64,000 nucleotides of DNA from Spodoptera frugiperda (lineage: Eukaryota; Arthropoda; Insecta; Lepidoptera; Noctuidae): assembly GCF_023101765.2 (NCBI RefSeq), contig NC_064236.1, positions 21,016,571 through 21,080,570 of the forward strand. The letters are read 5' to 3'. The notes beneath the pieces were generated by a model. It made no database searches, was not told the DNA's origin, and saw only the letters and a list, made by a program, of their open reading frames with translations. The translations under genes were made by a program, and so were the position numbers. Of this stretch, positions 31,815-42,190 are shown one piece after another (within the stretch, counting starts at the first letter, position 1; each line of letters opens with the position of its first letter).

Positions 31815-32870
31815 TCTATACTTATAATAAATCTGTAGAGAGGTCAATTCTGTACATGAAATATATTTCCAAAATAACTATCAGCGGGTGAATAGTGATC
31901 GATACTGACGCCAAAAATGCAATCAGAAATTTTTTTGTCTGTCTGTCTGTCTGTCTGTATGTTCTTTATAGAAACAAAAACCACTCGACAGATTTCAACG
32001 AAACTTGGTACAATTGTTCTTCATACTCCTGGGCAGGTTATAGTATAATTTTCATCACGCTACGATCAATAGGAGCAGAGCAGTGAAGGGAAATGTTGGG
32101 AAAACAGGAGAACTTACTCCATTTTTAGGGTTCCGTAGCCAAATGGCAAAAAACGGAACCCTTATAGATTCGTCATGTCTGTCTGTCCGTCTGTCCGTCT
32201 GTCCGTCCGTATGTCACAGCCATTTATTTCCGAAACTATTGGGCTTACATAATTGAAACTTTGTAGGATGATGTATTTTAATAACCGCTATTTGAATTTT
32301 GAATAAAAATTAATAAATTTAAAAATTAAAGGGGGCACTCCGTACATGGAATTGATTCAAAAAATTTTTTTTTTCAGCTAACATATCCGTGATGGATGTC
32401 TATGGATAGGTATTTAAAAAAGACATTAAGGTTTCTAAAACCACTTTTCGTTAAAATCAATCGTTTGAAAGTTAGACGCTTCCAAAGTGGAAAAATGAGT
32501 GTCCCCCCCTCTAACTTTTAAAATAAGAGTGTGAGAAAACTGAAAAAAATATATGCTGTAGGTTTCAATGGAAACTAACAACGAAAATTAGTTTGAACGA
32601 GATATCATTATTAGTTTTTAAGAAATAAAACATTTTCAAAAACCGCAAATAGAACTTTGTCGTTCATACAAACACTATGTAAAACCAAGTTATTTTACAA
32701 CCTTTTATATTATGTCATCTACTTGCTGTTACGGAACCCTTCATGGGCGAGTCCGACTCGCACTTGGCCGGTTTTTTAAGCTTCCGTCGCGTGTGTAGCC
32801 TTAATGGTTAAAGCTATACAGAAATCATGTATCACGGAAATGTTCTCCTTAAAATTGTTTAAAAAATATT
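31815..32870 (+). mobile_element. Helitron-type element with (TGTC)n, split by the GGGTTCCG repeat
   Basis: Starts A then TC at 31815 (TCTATACTTATAATAAATC). It carries a (TGTC)n tract at about 31935-31958. The interval 32128-32772 is a foreign insertion; without it the sequence matches 2483-2790. Its 3' end was not defined. Confidence 0.6.
32128..32772 (+). mobile_element. GGGTTCCG-hairpin interspersed repeat (about 645 bp)
   Basis: Opens with a 9-bp stem GGGTTCCGT/ACGGAACCC (32128-32159), then GTCTGTCCGTCTGTCCG repeats, and ends CGAGTCCGACTCGCACTTGG then CCGG. TTTTTA is present on both sides (32122-32127 and 32773-32778), consistent with a target duplication. It has no ORF. I recognise the sequence as a very common lepidopteran repeat but do not know its class. 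Confidence 0.75.
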
Positions 32871-33103
32871 CCACGACAGCAAATGTCTATCTCTTATTGT
32901 TGACTCATAATAACACGTATAACTCCCGATAGCTTAGCAGTTTGGAGCTTTCTGATTATATTTGTCTACTCTTACGTTTATCTCTCATTCATTAATTCAT
33001 TTATTTATTCATTAACCCTTCTACAGATTTATTACCTAGCCTTCTACAGAAATAATTCTGTACATTGAGAATATTGAAAGAATAAATAGCAGGGGGTGTT
33101 ACT

Positions 33104-33678
33104 ACACGGTGGAACACACGGTTGCGGTCTGCCCTGCGTGGGCTGAATACCGCCGTGCCCTCAGGGAAGTGATCGGCGACGGCGACCTCTCGCGTCCAGC
33201 TTTGGTTCAGGCCATGGTGCGGAGCGAGGGGGACTGGGATGCCGTCTCCTCCTTCTGCGAAGCAGTCATGCTAGCTAAGGAGGAGGCGGGACGCGTGAGG
33301 GAACGAACTTCCTCACGCCCCAGCCGACGCGAAAGACACTCCGGACGTCGGGGATCGCGTGACGATCTCCGGCCACCGTAAGTGCGGGTCTGCGGACGGC
33401 GAGCAAGGGTAGCTCGCCGCCCGACCAGAACCAGACCCGTGCGTGCGGCGCGTTGCGTTCCGCGCGCGCCTCAAAGAGCCATCAGACCACCACAGATGGG
33501 GCCCAGTAGGGCTGATGCTTAATCCGGAGCTGCGGACTACTTAACGGGTTTACCGGGGCTCCGGCTCGACAAGCAGGAGTAGGAACGGGGTGGTTTTTAG
33601 TCAGTAAGAGTCTGACACTCCCTCTCGCTTTGCCCTGGCGAGAGGAGTCATTGGATGATTTTCCCCCCTGAAAAAAAA
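33104..33678 (+). mobile_element. R1-type LINE, 5'-truncated
   Basis: The plus frame from 33104 (open through 33381) reads VEHTVAVCPAWAEYRR..., the last zinc-knuckle-like region of an R1-clade ORF2 (H-x-x-x-x-C), then LSRPALVQAMVRSEGDWDAV and SFCEAVMLAKEEAGRVRE, ending in a basic tail. A GC-rich 3' UTR with CCACAGATGGGGCCCAG leads to poly-A (33671-33678). GGGTGTTACT (33094-33103) and GAGTGTTACT (33681-33690) are the target duplication, one mismatch. RT and endonuclease are absent. GC content differs from the surroundings. Confidence 0.85.
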
Positions 33679-33943
33679 GGGAGTGTTACTGGATCGATAC
33701 CAAACCCAAAAAATGTGATTAAAAATGTTTTTGTCTGTCTGTCACTTGAAAACTAACGGTTTGATATCGATGAAACTTAGTATAATTATACCTTATTATC
33801 CTGGGCATAAAATAGGATACTTTTTATCCTCGAAAAATACGAAGAAAAAAAAATCTTTATTTTTCAGTTTTATTCTACAGAACGCGAGCTCAGCAGCAGT
33901 AGCTCAAAAGAGGGATCTCCTTAATTATTATGGGCCTCGCTAT

Positions 33944-34027
33944 TATCATCATCATCATCATCAGCCTATAGCAGTCCACTGCTGGACATAGGCCTCCCCA
34001 ATTGTTCGCCACTTTGCTCTATCACTA
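33944..34027 (-). mobile_element. RTE-clade LINE tail, 84 bp
   Basis: The minus strand encodes SDRAKWRTIGEAYVQQWTAI then G and stop, the last residues of RTE-type ORF2 proteins, followed by a (GAT)n tail (plus (ATC)n at 33946-33963). GCCTCGCTAT is duplicated exactly (33934-33943 and 34028-34037). The matching intact target is near 3190. Confidence 0.85.
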
Positions 34028-34153
34028 GCCTCGCTATATTTGGGTCCAATAGATATTTATAAGATGTCATTGTCAGAGTTACTCAAAATGGAGAAATAAA
34101 ATTTCCACGCGAAGACCGACATCCGCGCGGACGGAGTCGCGGGCGTACGGAGT

Positions 34154-34577
34154 AGTGGTCAACTCGTCCCTCGTCACTACCACAATGAGATAAGGTACAG
34201 TCAGTAGCAAAAGGGTTAGTGTGGAAATAATAAAGTTCTATTACTTTGTTGAAAACTAACGATTTTCTAGGAACTTCACATTCATAAGTGACCGCCATGA
34301 CCATCGTTTAAGCCACACATGTTTACTGTTCTTAGTAATTTTGGATAACACATGAATTTGTGCGATTGTTAAAAAAAAATAGGTAATAAATTATTTAATT
34401 TGTCCTAAAAAAAGAGGTTCTTACTTCGTAAGGATTTTTTAATATGAAATAATCTATGAACAAAACGAAAATAAAGAAAAAATCTATAAAAAATATTTTT
34501 AATCTTGTGTTGCTAACTGTACCAAACATTGATAAAGTTAAAAAATCCATACAAAAAAGTGGGACGAGTTGACCACT
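34154..34577. mobile_element. TIR repeat AGTGGTCAACTCGTCCC (424 bp)
   Basis: The 17-bp terminus at 34154-34170 is exactly inverted at 34561-34577. No ORF. The sequence beyond 34577 repeats the same motif in other forms (CAACTCGTCCC at 34603, GTCCGAGTTGACTACTTACT at 34637), suggesting related ends nested together. Confidence 0.7.
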
Positions 34578-34756
34578 AAAAACTTAATTTATTTTTAATT
34601 TCCCCAACTCGTCCCAAATGGGCCGTAGGTATGTGGTCCGAGTTGACTACTTACTCGTTTTTTATGTTGAGACTGTTGTGAGATGTTTAAGTTTGATGAA
34701 CATTTTATATTTAGAATTGAATTAGTATTTGAACGATCGAACGATTAAATGATCCG

Positions 34757-35010
34757 GTATTGCGACCCCTAAAAAATAGGGCAGAATGGGTAAAATAAGG
34801 GGATGAATGGTCATATGGAAATTCGTCATTTTTAAAGCTGTGACAGTGAAACTTTGTATTTAGACACTTTATGATAAACGAAAGAACATAAACTACTCTT
34901 AATTGCAAAAAATAGGGGAGAGTAGGTAAAAATAAGGGGATGAATGGTCATATGGAAATTCGTAATTTTTAAAGCTGTAACAGTGAAACTTTGTATTTAG
35001 ACACATAATG
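34757..35010 (+). repeat. Two tandem units of a Helitron-type internal repeat
   Basis: GGGGATGAATGGTCATATGG occurs at about 34799 and 34938 with surrounding sequence repeated. This is the reverse complement of the units at 46800-47060. No element ends here. Confidence 0.7.
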
Positions 35011-35038
35011 ACAAGCCGTACTAACAGCAGGATGCAGC

Positions 35039-35082
35039 GTTCCTTATCTGTCGTTGAGTTGGCTCAACGACAGATAAGGAAC
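35039..35082. repeat. Perfect inverted repeat, 20-bp arms, 4-nt loop
   Basis: 35039-35058 and 35063-35082 are exact reverse complements with loop TTGG. It sits exactly at the truncation of the BEL/Pao fragment. Confidence 0.92.
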
Positions 35083-35333
35083 CGGTTTGCGGCGTTGTTT
35101 ACTAACACGTGAGTTACCTATGAACCTAAGTACATAGGCTGCCGTTCGACGCAGCCGATTGAATGAAGAAAATCTATTCAAATCTACTAAACAATAATTA
35201 TTCTCATTACTACACACCATACTCACATGTTGAACCTTAAATTCGGGCAATTTTCGTTATCTATGACAACATTATTTGACCATTCAATGTCATGTCTCTG
35301 TAAAAAGGCTGGCCCGTGCCACCACAGATCATT
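35039..35333 (-). pseudogene. BEL/Pao pol fragment, downstream part
   Basis: The minus frame reads DLWWHGPAFLQRHDIEWSN and then CPEFKVQHVS..., ending RFSSFNRLRRTAAYVLRFIG. W-W-x-G-P and the RFSS-x-x-R-L-x-R block are typical of BEL/Pao pol between RNase H and integrase. The piece continues the frame of 36403-36598 across an inserted LINE. At its far end lies a perfect hairpin (35039-35082), beyond which BEL sequence is not recognisable. Confidence 0.8.
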
Positions 35334-36402
35334 TATTTATTTTATTTATTTATTTATTTAATTCAAAAGTTACAACGGTAGACAACCAATTAAAGCAACT
35401 TATATACATAACTAAAACATAATTAAACAGAAATTAACAGCATTCATAAGTTCGCCTCGCAGTACTTCAGGCATTCCGACAAAATCTCCTTCCATCCATC
35501 CACGAACAGATCATTTGTTGGATTTGCATCCAAGAGACCATTGAGCGCGGCCAGAGTGCGAGGAATCGGTGACTTAGCACGTGCGACAGTACGACATGAA
35601 GGCACGGCAAATAGTCGGTGCTTTTTACCTCGGCAGTAGTTATCCGGGACGTACAAGCGCGATAATGCCTCTAGTAGATCCGGAGCGTCAATAGAGCCAC
35701 GAAGCGTTTTACAGGCTATTGCAAGTTGGTTTCTTGCTCTCCTTACCTCTAGCGAATTGTATCCTAGGCAACCTAACAAAAATGTTGTCGGATAGAGGTA
35801 AGGATAGTACCCGTGCAGTCGCTTGTACAGGTTCCTAAGGAAAGCTTTTTGGACTTTCTCCAAGACTAGGACATAAGAAGTTTCGTGTGGGTTCCACACA
35901 CACGAGCTGGTTTCCAACTTGCTACGAACCAGAGCATTAAATATAACCTTAATGGCATGCGCGGTGCGGAAATCACGACAATTACGCAAAACAAAACCTA
36001 ACCTTTGGAAGGATTGCTTCGCTACCGTGGCTATATGGTCATGGAAAGTAAGTTTTTGGTCGAATGTGACTCCCAGGTCTTTCATGTTTGTTGACTTCGT
36101 AATGCTGCTTTTATTTAAATTATATTCGAAATCAATTGGGTTCCGCTTTCGACCAAATGTCATGGCATAGCACTTGGATGAATTAAACTCCATCTTATTA
36201 TCTAAACTCCAATTGTATACTGCATCAATATCTTGCTGCAGTGCCATGCTATCACGTTCAGAGTTTATTTCTAAGTAAAGCTTCAGGTCATCCGCATACA
36301 AAAGGCATTTTGCATGTCGTAGAATTGCGGGAAGATCATTGACCATGATAAGAAACAACAAAGGCCCCAATATCGAGCCCTGGCTTACACCAGTCGATCT
36401 CC
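35334..36402 (-). mobile_element. LINE with RT C-terminal half, inserted in BEL/Pao
   Basis: Open in one minus frame from 36402 through 35444 (over 310 codons). Starts at RT motif B (GVSQGSILGPLLF), motif C is CLLYADDLKLY with an intact YADD, then LGVTFDQKLTFHDHI, LVRSKLETSSCVWNP, ending LNGLLDANPTNDLFVDGW. It is of the Jockey/CR1 group. A TTTA-rich tail (35334-35362) marks the 3' end. ATCATT is duplicated on both sides (35328-35333, 36403-36408). The 5' part is missing, as usual for target-primed insertions. The frame has no stop, so it is fairly recent. Confidence 0.9.
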
Positions 36403-36598
36403 ATCATTGTCTTGGAGTTCGATTAAATGGAGGCCCCTCGACACAATATCTGCCGGATTATCCGTGCCTTTAATATGCAACCAAATCGCGTCACCCGTAA
36501 GATCATTTATTTGGGACACTCGATTTTGGACAAACGTTTTTAAACTATGAGGAGGCATTCTAATCCAGTCCATAACTATGGTGGAATCTGTCTAAAAG
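36403..36598 (-). pseudogene. BEL/Pao pol fragment, upstream part
   Basis: The minus strand reads TDSTIVMDWIRMPPHSLKTF, then VQNRVSQINDL and DNPADIVSRGL. TDS-x-x-x-x-W-I and N-P-A-D-x-x-S-R-G are strongly conserved in BEL/Pao RNase H regions. A stop lies at the upstream limit. It continues at 35333 after the LINE. The residues near 36390-36402 that look like the end of this frame belong to the LINE. Confidence 0.85.
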
Positions 36599-36634
36599 CA
36601 AACTTTAGTAAACTAAACTAACTAGTACAACTAA

Positions 36635-36849
36635 ACTCGAAAAAGAACCAGTCCCTCATTTTAGCGAGCAAGCGATAACTACGTGTTCTTACTACGAAGG
36701 AATGCTTAAGACTAATACTATTCTATCTAGCAAGGCCCTTCAAAAAGGAGCAGGTATACGAACGTCGCCACGTGGACAATGGAATATCAAACAGATGTTG
36801 CTCAAGGCCGTACGGTCATATAAAATGAGGGACTGGTTCTTTTTCGAGT
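36635..36849. repeat. 29-bp perfect inverted repeat around a 157-bp spacer
   Basis: 36635-36663 is the exact reverse complement of 36821-36849 (contains AAAGAACCAGTCCCTCATTT). The spacer is not recognised. No element end features such as TSDs were found. Confidence 0.85.
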
Positions 36850-36949
36850 CTATATTTTTATAACTGTATAATATGTATGTATACGCTACGAAAATAAATA
36901 TTTTTACTTATATTATCGCTCTGTAAAGTATATTACAGTAATTGACATG

Positions 36950-37215
36950 CATATTATGAAGAATACAACTTTTTCAACATTTTGCATCGCTGTACCTTCG
37001 AAATGGCGATTCTTAGGAAAAAATGTGTAGGAACAATTTTTATAGATAATTGCATGATGAATCATTTTTGTCTCACCTATTTTTATTATAAAACTTACCG
37101 TTTAGCTGAAAAACTCAAAAAACCGATTTTTGCATCATTTGACCTTGAATAAATTTTTTACACACTCCGGATTGATGTGGATAATTGACAAATTGTGTAT
37201 AATAGGGTTCCCAAC
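36950..37215 (+). repeat. Diverged repeat related to fold-back arms
   Basis: Shares its plan and scattered phrases (ACTTACCGTTTAGCTGAAAA, TTTGACCTTGAATAAATTTT) with the right arm at 44728-45000. Similarity is weak. Confidence 0.4.
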
Positions 37216-37224
37216 AACCATGCC

Positions 37225-37989
37225 AAAGGAGATTGTCCAAATCTGGCTATTTTTGAACAGGCTGCTCAACAAAAATGTAATTTACCAATAATTTTATTTA
37301 TATTTTAGTAAATGTCTGACGCTAATAACTTTGTATCAATTTGTACTTAAAAAAAATCGATTTTTATTGGTATTTGTTATGATAAGACCAAGTATTTGTA
37401 GTAGTTGGCTTTGAATTTGACTTTAGTGCTGCCAATCTGCTGTCAATCTGTTATGTTTTTCGTCAAAATGACAGATATTATTCGCTTTGTTCTTTTGCAT
37501 TGTGAGTGTTGAAACTCCAATTTATTGCGTGGGAAAATACAAAGTAGACACATTAGTAGGAAAACATATTTTGTATATATTTTATATGAAAATAACACTA
37601 AAGGCAGGACAGCCATAAAACATTATTGCTGCAACTGCATGGTGGGTCATAGAACAGTAGGTTGATGTGCACATATAATAACTATTATTTGGTTTTTAAG
37701 CTGGGCAAGGTATCAGAAAATTATGAATCCACCTGCCGAGTTCCTTGACCATATTTTAATTACATATGAATCGGATTAATAATGCAATTTAATAGAAAAA
37801 TAATGTTTTATTTCACGTATAACCAATTTCAATAAAATGTAAAAAAATATCTAAATATAAATCTTGATACAAAACTAAGTTTGTATCTTCATTCTTACTG
37901 ATATGAACTAATAAATCAAACATATATTATTAGCTGAAGTGCTTGTTCAAAAATAGCCAAAGTCCCATACAAGTTGGTCAATCCCCTTT
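37225..37989. mobile_element. TIR element with transposase 3' end, copy 1 (765 bp)
   Basis: Left end AAAGGAGATTGTCCAA and the complemented right end AAAGGGGATTGACCAA are similar over about 45 bp, including GGCTATTTTTGAACA. Inside, around 37610-37780, is a decayed version of the CxC-GxR-H block seen intact at 45600-45789. Too short for a transposase, so a deletion derivative. Confidence 0.7.
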
Positions 37990-38254
37990 TAGGAAGGTGC
38001 GAATTAATGTAACCTTACCCCTATTTTTAATGCCGGACTAAATACATAGTTGGTATTGTTGATCGAAGAACTTGCTAGACAAAATTGTGATTCCTCGGTT
38101 AATATATATGTTATAAAAATAATTTATAGCCTATAGCACTCAGGAATAATGTAGCTTGCTACCAGTGAAATTTTTAGGATTGGATCATTAGTTCCAGAGA
38201 TTATCCATTACATACAAACTTACAGACTTTACCTCTTTATAATATTAGTATAGA
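37990..38254 (-). mobile_element. Helitron-type element, 5' part
   Basis: The minus strand starts A then TC (38254-38253) and matches 1778-1966 almost base for base from 38065. The segment before 38065 is unassigned. Confidence 0.5.
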
Positions 38255-38507
38255 TATTTTTTTATTATTGTTGTATCAGTATACATTAATAATTAATAAT
38301 GTTTTTACATTTAACTTCTTGCACAGTATATGAGACAATAGAAAACACATTGTGTCTCGCGTAGATCTGCGCTCCCGGCATAATATGGGTTATTAATGAA
38401 TATCAGTAATATTGTTTGACTATTTATTTACTTCCATTAGTTTTTGCAATTTACACATTAGTATTTGTTTGTTATATTAAATAAGTATTGTATTTTATCA
38501 TTTTATA

Positions 38508-38745
38508 TAAGTTTTTTTTTTATGAAACACGCCGGTAATCGAACAGGCGTATTACCTGATGGTAAGCAATCGCCGCCGCCCATAGACACTTGAAACACCA
38601 GGGGCATTACAAGTGCGTTGCCTGCTTTTTGGGAGTTAGGAATTTAAGGGTTTTGGTTCGGGAATGGGGATGGGGAAGATTGGGAAGGAGAGAATTGGGC
38701 CTCCGGTAACCTCACAACGAAACACAACGCAAGCGTTGTTTCACG
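38508..38745 (-). repeat. SINE-like / non-LTR 3'-tail repeat, inverted copy
   Basis: Reverse complement of the 1010-1275 family (CCTGATGGTAAGCAATCGCC; GGAATGGGGATGGGGAAG). Preceded by a T-run, so the A-tail is at the low-coordinate side. The open frame at 38664-38873 is incidental. Confidence 0.55.
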
Positions 38746-38974
38746 TGGGTTTTCTTTATAAGTATCATGTTAAGTATCATTTTATTGACATTTTAGTAAT
38801 TTGTTTTGTTGTTTTAGGTGTATGTACTTGTGTTATTATGTTATTTAACTATATATGTACAAATAAGTATTAATACTGTGGTTATGATTATCTGCATAAC
38901 TAGTATCTCATTTACCATTGTTTTATTCTAAATATTTTTTGGCAGTGTAAATGATAAATGATAATTATTTTGTG

Positions 38975-39590
38975 CAAATAGGTTATAAAATAACACTTTT
39001 ACACGTCAATCTCTTAAATAACTAGATGAGGCCGGCATTTCCTATCCTGAGTACCGACTACTCTGAGAAGAAATGCCGAAACAAACTCAGAGGTCATAGT
39101 CTCTTTTAAAGTCCAGACAAAATCAATTAAAGATGTCGGAGAACCGTGCAAGTTGATTCTGTAATGGTATTTTGAGGAAAGAACCACAGCAGTTTGAGCG
39201 GACCTGTTCAGATGGCAGCACGCATGTGTCAGTTTACAATCAGCTCAGCTGACCGCTGTTGCTGAATGATCCGACGAACAACACCAACCAAAAGAACATT
39301 TGGGTAGGCCACACAAATGCTCAAACTGTCAGAATATAATTTACTAAAAATAAAATGACTAGCAAAAGTCTCACACGGTCCTCAAACTAACAATTTTAAA
39401 AGGAAATATAAAAATATAAAAGGAAAAAAAATATATAAAACAATGTCAAATTATGTTAATGTCAAATTGTATAAAAAATGTAACTATATGTTACAAACAT
39501 GTCAGCAAGACCTGTGTGGACATTATAGCAGTTCATTCCCAAGCCTGACTATCCTCCAAGTAGTCTTTTATTTTATAAAAAGCTTTACTA
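38975..39590 (-). repeat. Tailed interspersed repeat, copy 2 (inverted)
   Basis: Reverse complement of 21835-22440 over its whole length with small indels. An internal duplication of AAATATAAAAAGGAAAA occurs near 39400-39440. Confidence 0.7.
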
Positions 39591-39688
39591 CATAGTTTTT
39601 CTTTAATAACATTTTTAAATTTACTTAGGTGTAAAAGCACTTCTGTATTAGATATTATTTTAGTTTTCTGTTAAATGTATTAAATTTG

Positions 39689-39797
39689 GGTTCTTCTTTA
39701 ATTTCTAATTCTCAAATCCATCAAGCCGTTTACATACATATTCTCGAAAAACATAACCCTCCTTCTGGCGCAGTCGGGTAACTAGTGGTGTAGCTAT
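39689..39797 (+). repeat. LTR-element leader fragment with tRNA-Ser-type primer site
   Basis: Matches 45171-45280 essentially base for base, ending at the same junction with a TIR element. It includes TTCTGGCGCAGTCGGGTAA, where TGGCGCAGTCG is complementary to the 3' end of insect tRNA-Ser, a primer site known for some gypsy-type retrotransposons. Confidence 0.55.
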
Positions 39798-39985
39798 AAA
39801 GGAGATTGTCCAAAGCTGGCCATTTTTAAACAGGCTGCTCAACTGCTGCTGCCGATTTGCTGTCAATATTTTGTGTTTTTCGTCAAAATGACTTTTGAAT
39901 GAAATTTGTTCTTTTGCATTGTGTGTGTTGCAACTGCAGTTTATCGCGTGGGAAAATACAAAATAGACACATTATACCCTTTGCG
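39798..39985 (+). mobile_element. TIR element with transposase 3' end, copy 3 (partial)
   Basis: Begins AAAGGAGATTGTCCAAAG as copy 2 at 45281, then has an internal deletion and stops resembling it after AAATAGACACATTA (39972). The transposase block and right end are absent. Confidence 0.65.
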
Positions 39986-40329
39986 CTCTAACAAGGTGCG
40001 GCTGACAGATTCAGTAACGTTTCGTATCACTCTTGAAAGTGCTGCAATTTAAAAATTATGCCTTTGTATTTTAACTGTATCACATTCGTATTATGTCAAA
40101 TCATTCGGAAGTGTAGTTAATTAAATTAAATCCAACCGGAATGTTCTAGTCTTTAAATAAAATCTAATGAAATCAAAAATAAAGTAAAGTGTTATGCGTA
40201 TAACGTAAAGCCATAGTCGTGTTTAGTGATGGGATGTACTGCTACGATGGATAGGTAGTCGATGTTTTTTTAGAATATAAAACGAAAATCATGCGTCGTT
40301 CAATTATCACTCTTAAAAACCTTTAATTA
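39986..40329. other. Unassigned interval
   Basis: No ORF or known repeat recognised. Confidence 0.3.
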
Positions 40330-40560
40330 TGCGGGTAAATCTACTGTAGACGCGGCTCTCTCTGCCCGAACCACAGTGACTTTATCTGAGCACAAATATA
40401 TAGTAGACATTTCCGGCGCCTTTGATAATGCGTGGTGGTACTTAATCTGAAAGATCGTGGTTGCTTTAGTAACATATACAAACTAATATACACTTATATT
40501 CTTCACGGTTCTGTAAAACTGAAACTCTGAAACACCTCAGGGCTCGGTCATAAAATATTT
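40330..40560 (+). pseudogene. R1-type LINE reverse transcriptase relic
   Basis: Plus frame KSTVDAALSARTTVTLSEHK, then IVDISGAFDNAWWYLI, which is RT motif A of R1-clade LINEs (D-I-x-G-A-F-D-N-A-W-W with the first catalytic Asp). After a frameshift it gives DRGCFSNIYKLIY and, further on, remnants of the PQGS block. Only about 75 codons remain. Confidence 0.65.
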
Positions 40561-41225
40561 ATTTTGACAAGTATATACACGTAGTTAGACTGCACAACTA
40601 AATAACACACACATTTAATAAAAAAATTAAAGAGAATTAAATGTATGCTGCGAGTATCGATAGCGATAAAAAAAGGGCGTTGGCCGTCATGTTTACATCG
40701 GCTCCGTGTATAAAAAATATTAAAAATAGAAAAGTTATTAAATTTGCCGTAATTTTATGTTCAATATATTTAATTAGACTCAGTGCACCAGTGAAAGTGA
40801 AGACAACAATAATCCTAAACTCTTTCGTGGTTAAACAATTGTTAAAAATAGTTGAAAGTGATCAACGTAAAAATAATATAAAAACACAAAATAAACATTT
40901 AAACCTAGTGTTACAACATATAGTTTCACGAATCTCATTGAAACCAATGTAAAGTGCAACACATTAAGTGAAGAAAATATGTGTATACAAGTGCAAAACT
41001 AAAAACTGAAAAGTGTAAACAACTTTTTAAAAAAAGGCGCGTACCCTTAACGGTGTAATTTTCAAAAAAAGAGAAAACCTCGAATAAGAACCTAAATTCT
41101 GTCAATAGACTATAACACACGGTAGCAGTTTTAGTGTTGGGACAGTCTGCCGAGTGAAGCGTCGTGAGATCGATCCCGACTCGCTGCAATTATTTTTGTG
41201 CATTTTGTATTTTTTTTTTTGCAGG
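40561..41225 (+). other. Putative 5' leader of the following LINE
   Basis: Holds a 103-codon open frame (40641-40952) with no recognised domain. Directly before the ORF1 frame lies a polypyrimidine tract and GCAG (41210-41224), which resembles a splice acceptor. Whether this is LINE leader or host DNA is not clear. Confidence 0.3.
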
Positions 41226-42190
41226 AATCTAAGATTTCACAACTAACAAAAATATGCTCTACAACCAGCACACCTATACAAACTCCATTACGCCAAAAAA
41301 AGAAACGTAAGACAATTAATGTGGACCACGAGTATGAAATAAGTGCCATCGCGTGTAACAGTACTCAAGACGAGTGTAATCAAAACTATTTGTTACAAAA
41401 GACGACTATAGATGGCGACACCACCGCAGTGTACAAGGACTCCGAGAAAGAAGTTGATAACGGAAACACATTAAGCCCAAAAACGTCAAGAGATGGCGCT
41501 AGTAGTACAGACAAAAATGAAAATGTTCGTAAGATATACGTGTTTGGAGGTAAGCAATGTACTGGATTAGGAGAAAAACTTGCCCGTACGAGAATAAATA
41601 CAAAATACGAAGAGTATAAAGTATCATCGATAGTTAAACCATGGGCTCAATCATCTGAAATACTAAAAGGCTATCAGAACGTAGAAGATTCAGCGGAAAA
41701 TTATTTGATTCTTAGCATTGGGGAGAGTGATTCGAATCCCACTAAGATAACACTTGATATAGCAGCATTGTTAAGTAAATTTAAACATATTAATATTATA
41801 ATACTACAGATAATTTTCAACCCTTTCTTAAACGAATGGAAACTAAATAATTTACTAAAAAATATTTGTAATAACGATAGTAAATGTTCTTTTCTATCTT
41901 TGTCCAACTTAACTAGAAACAAAAATAAGTTCTTGTATGATACCTGTAAAAAAATTAATTATCTAATTGATAGCAAAGATTATGAGAATAAATTCCTTCT
42001 AAAAACTTGCAGCCGTCAGCAAGCAAACTATGTTATAGAAGCCGGACCTAAAAAAGGTACAATTCCTTTTTACTTTCAAACAATTAGTAAACCTAAGAAC
42101 ATTAGCGTAGATCATTTTCCTAAAAATTGTATAGAGTCAACCCAAACATATAATGTAGAACATGGTAATTATAACAATTTATTTCGCTAG
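41226..42190 (+). pseudogene. LINE ORF1-like protein, no visible ATG
   Basis: Open for about 321 codons with no Met in the frame; the nearest upstream alternative is a GTG at 41198 before a poly-T tract, which I do not accept as a start. Residues about 100-210 read IYVFGGKQCTGLGEKLA, KPWAQSSEILKGYQN and NYLILSIGESDSNP. That pattern resembles the SGNH-hydrolase/esterase-like domain of some CR1-group ORF1 proteins. The N-terminus is basic and polar. The end overlaps the ATG of the endonuclease ORF by 29 bases, as tandem LINE ORFs often do. The domain call is tentative. Confidence 0.5.

Larger units (their letters stand above)
33016..34150 (+). mobile_element. Helitron-type element carrying two later insertions
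   Basis: The reverse complement of 3071-3525 explains 33016-33103, 33679-33943 and 34028-34150. The remaining two blocks are foreign (33104-33678 and 33944-34027). The CTAG end is lost where a TIR repeat starts at 34154. Confidence 0.75.
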
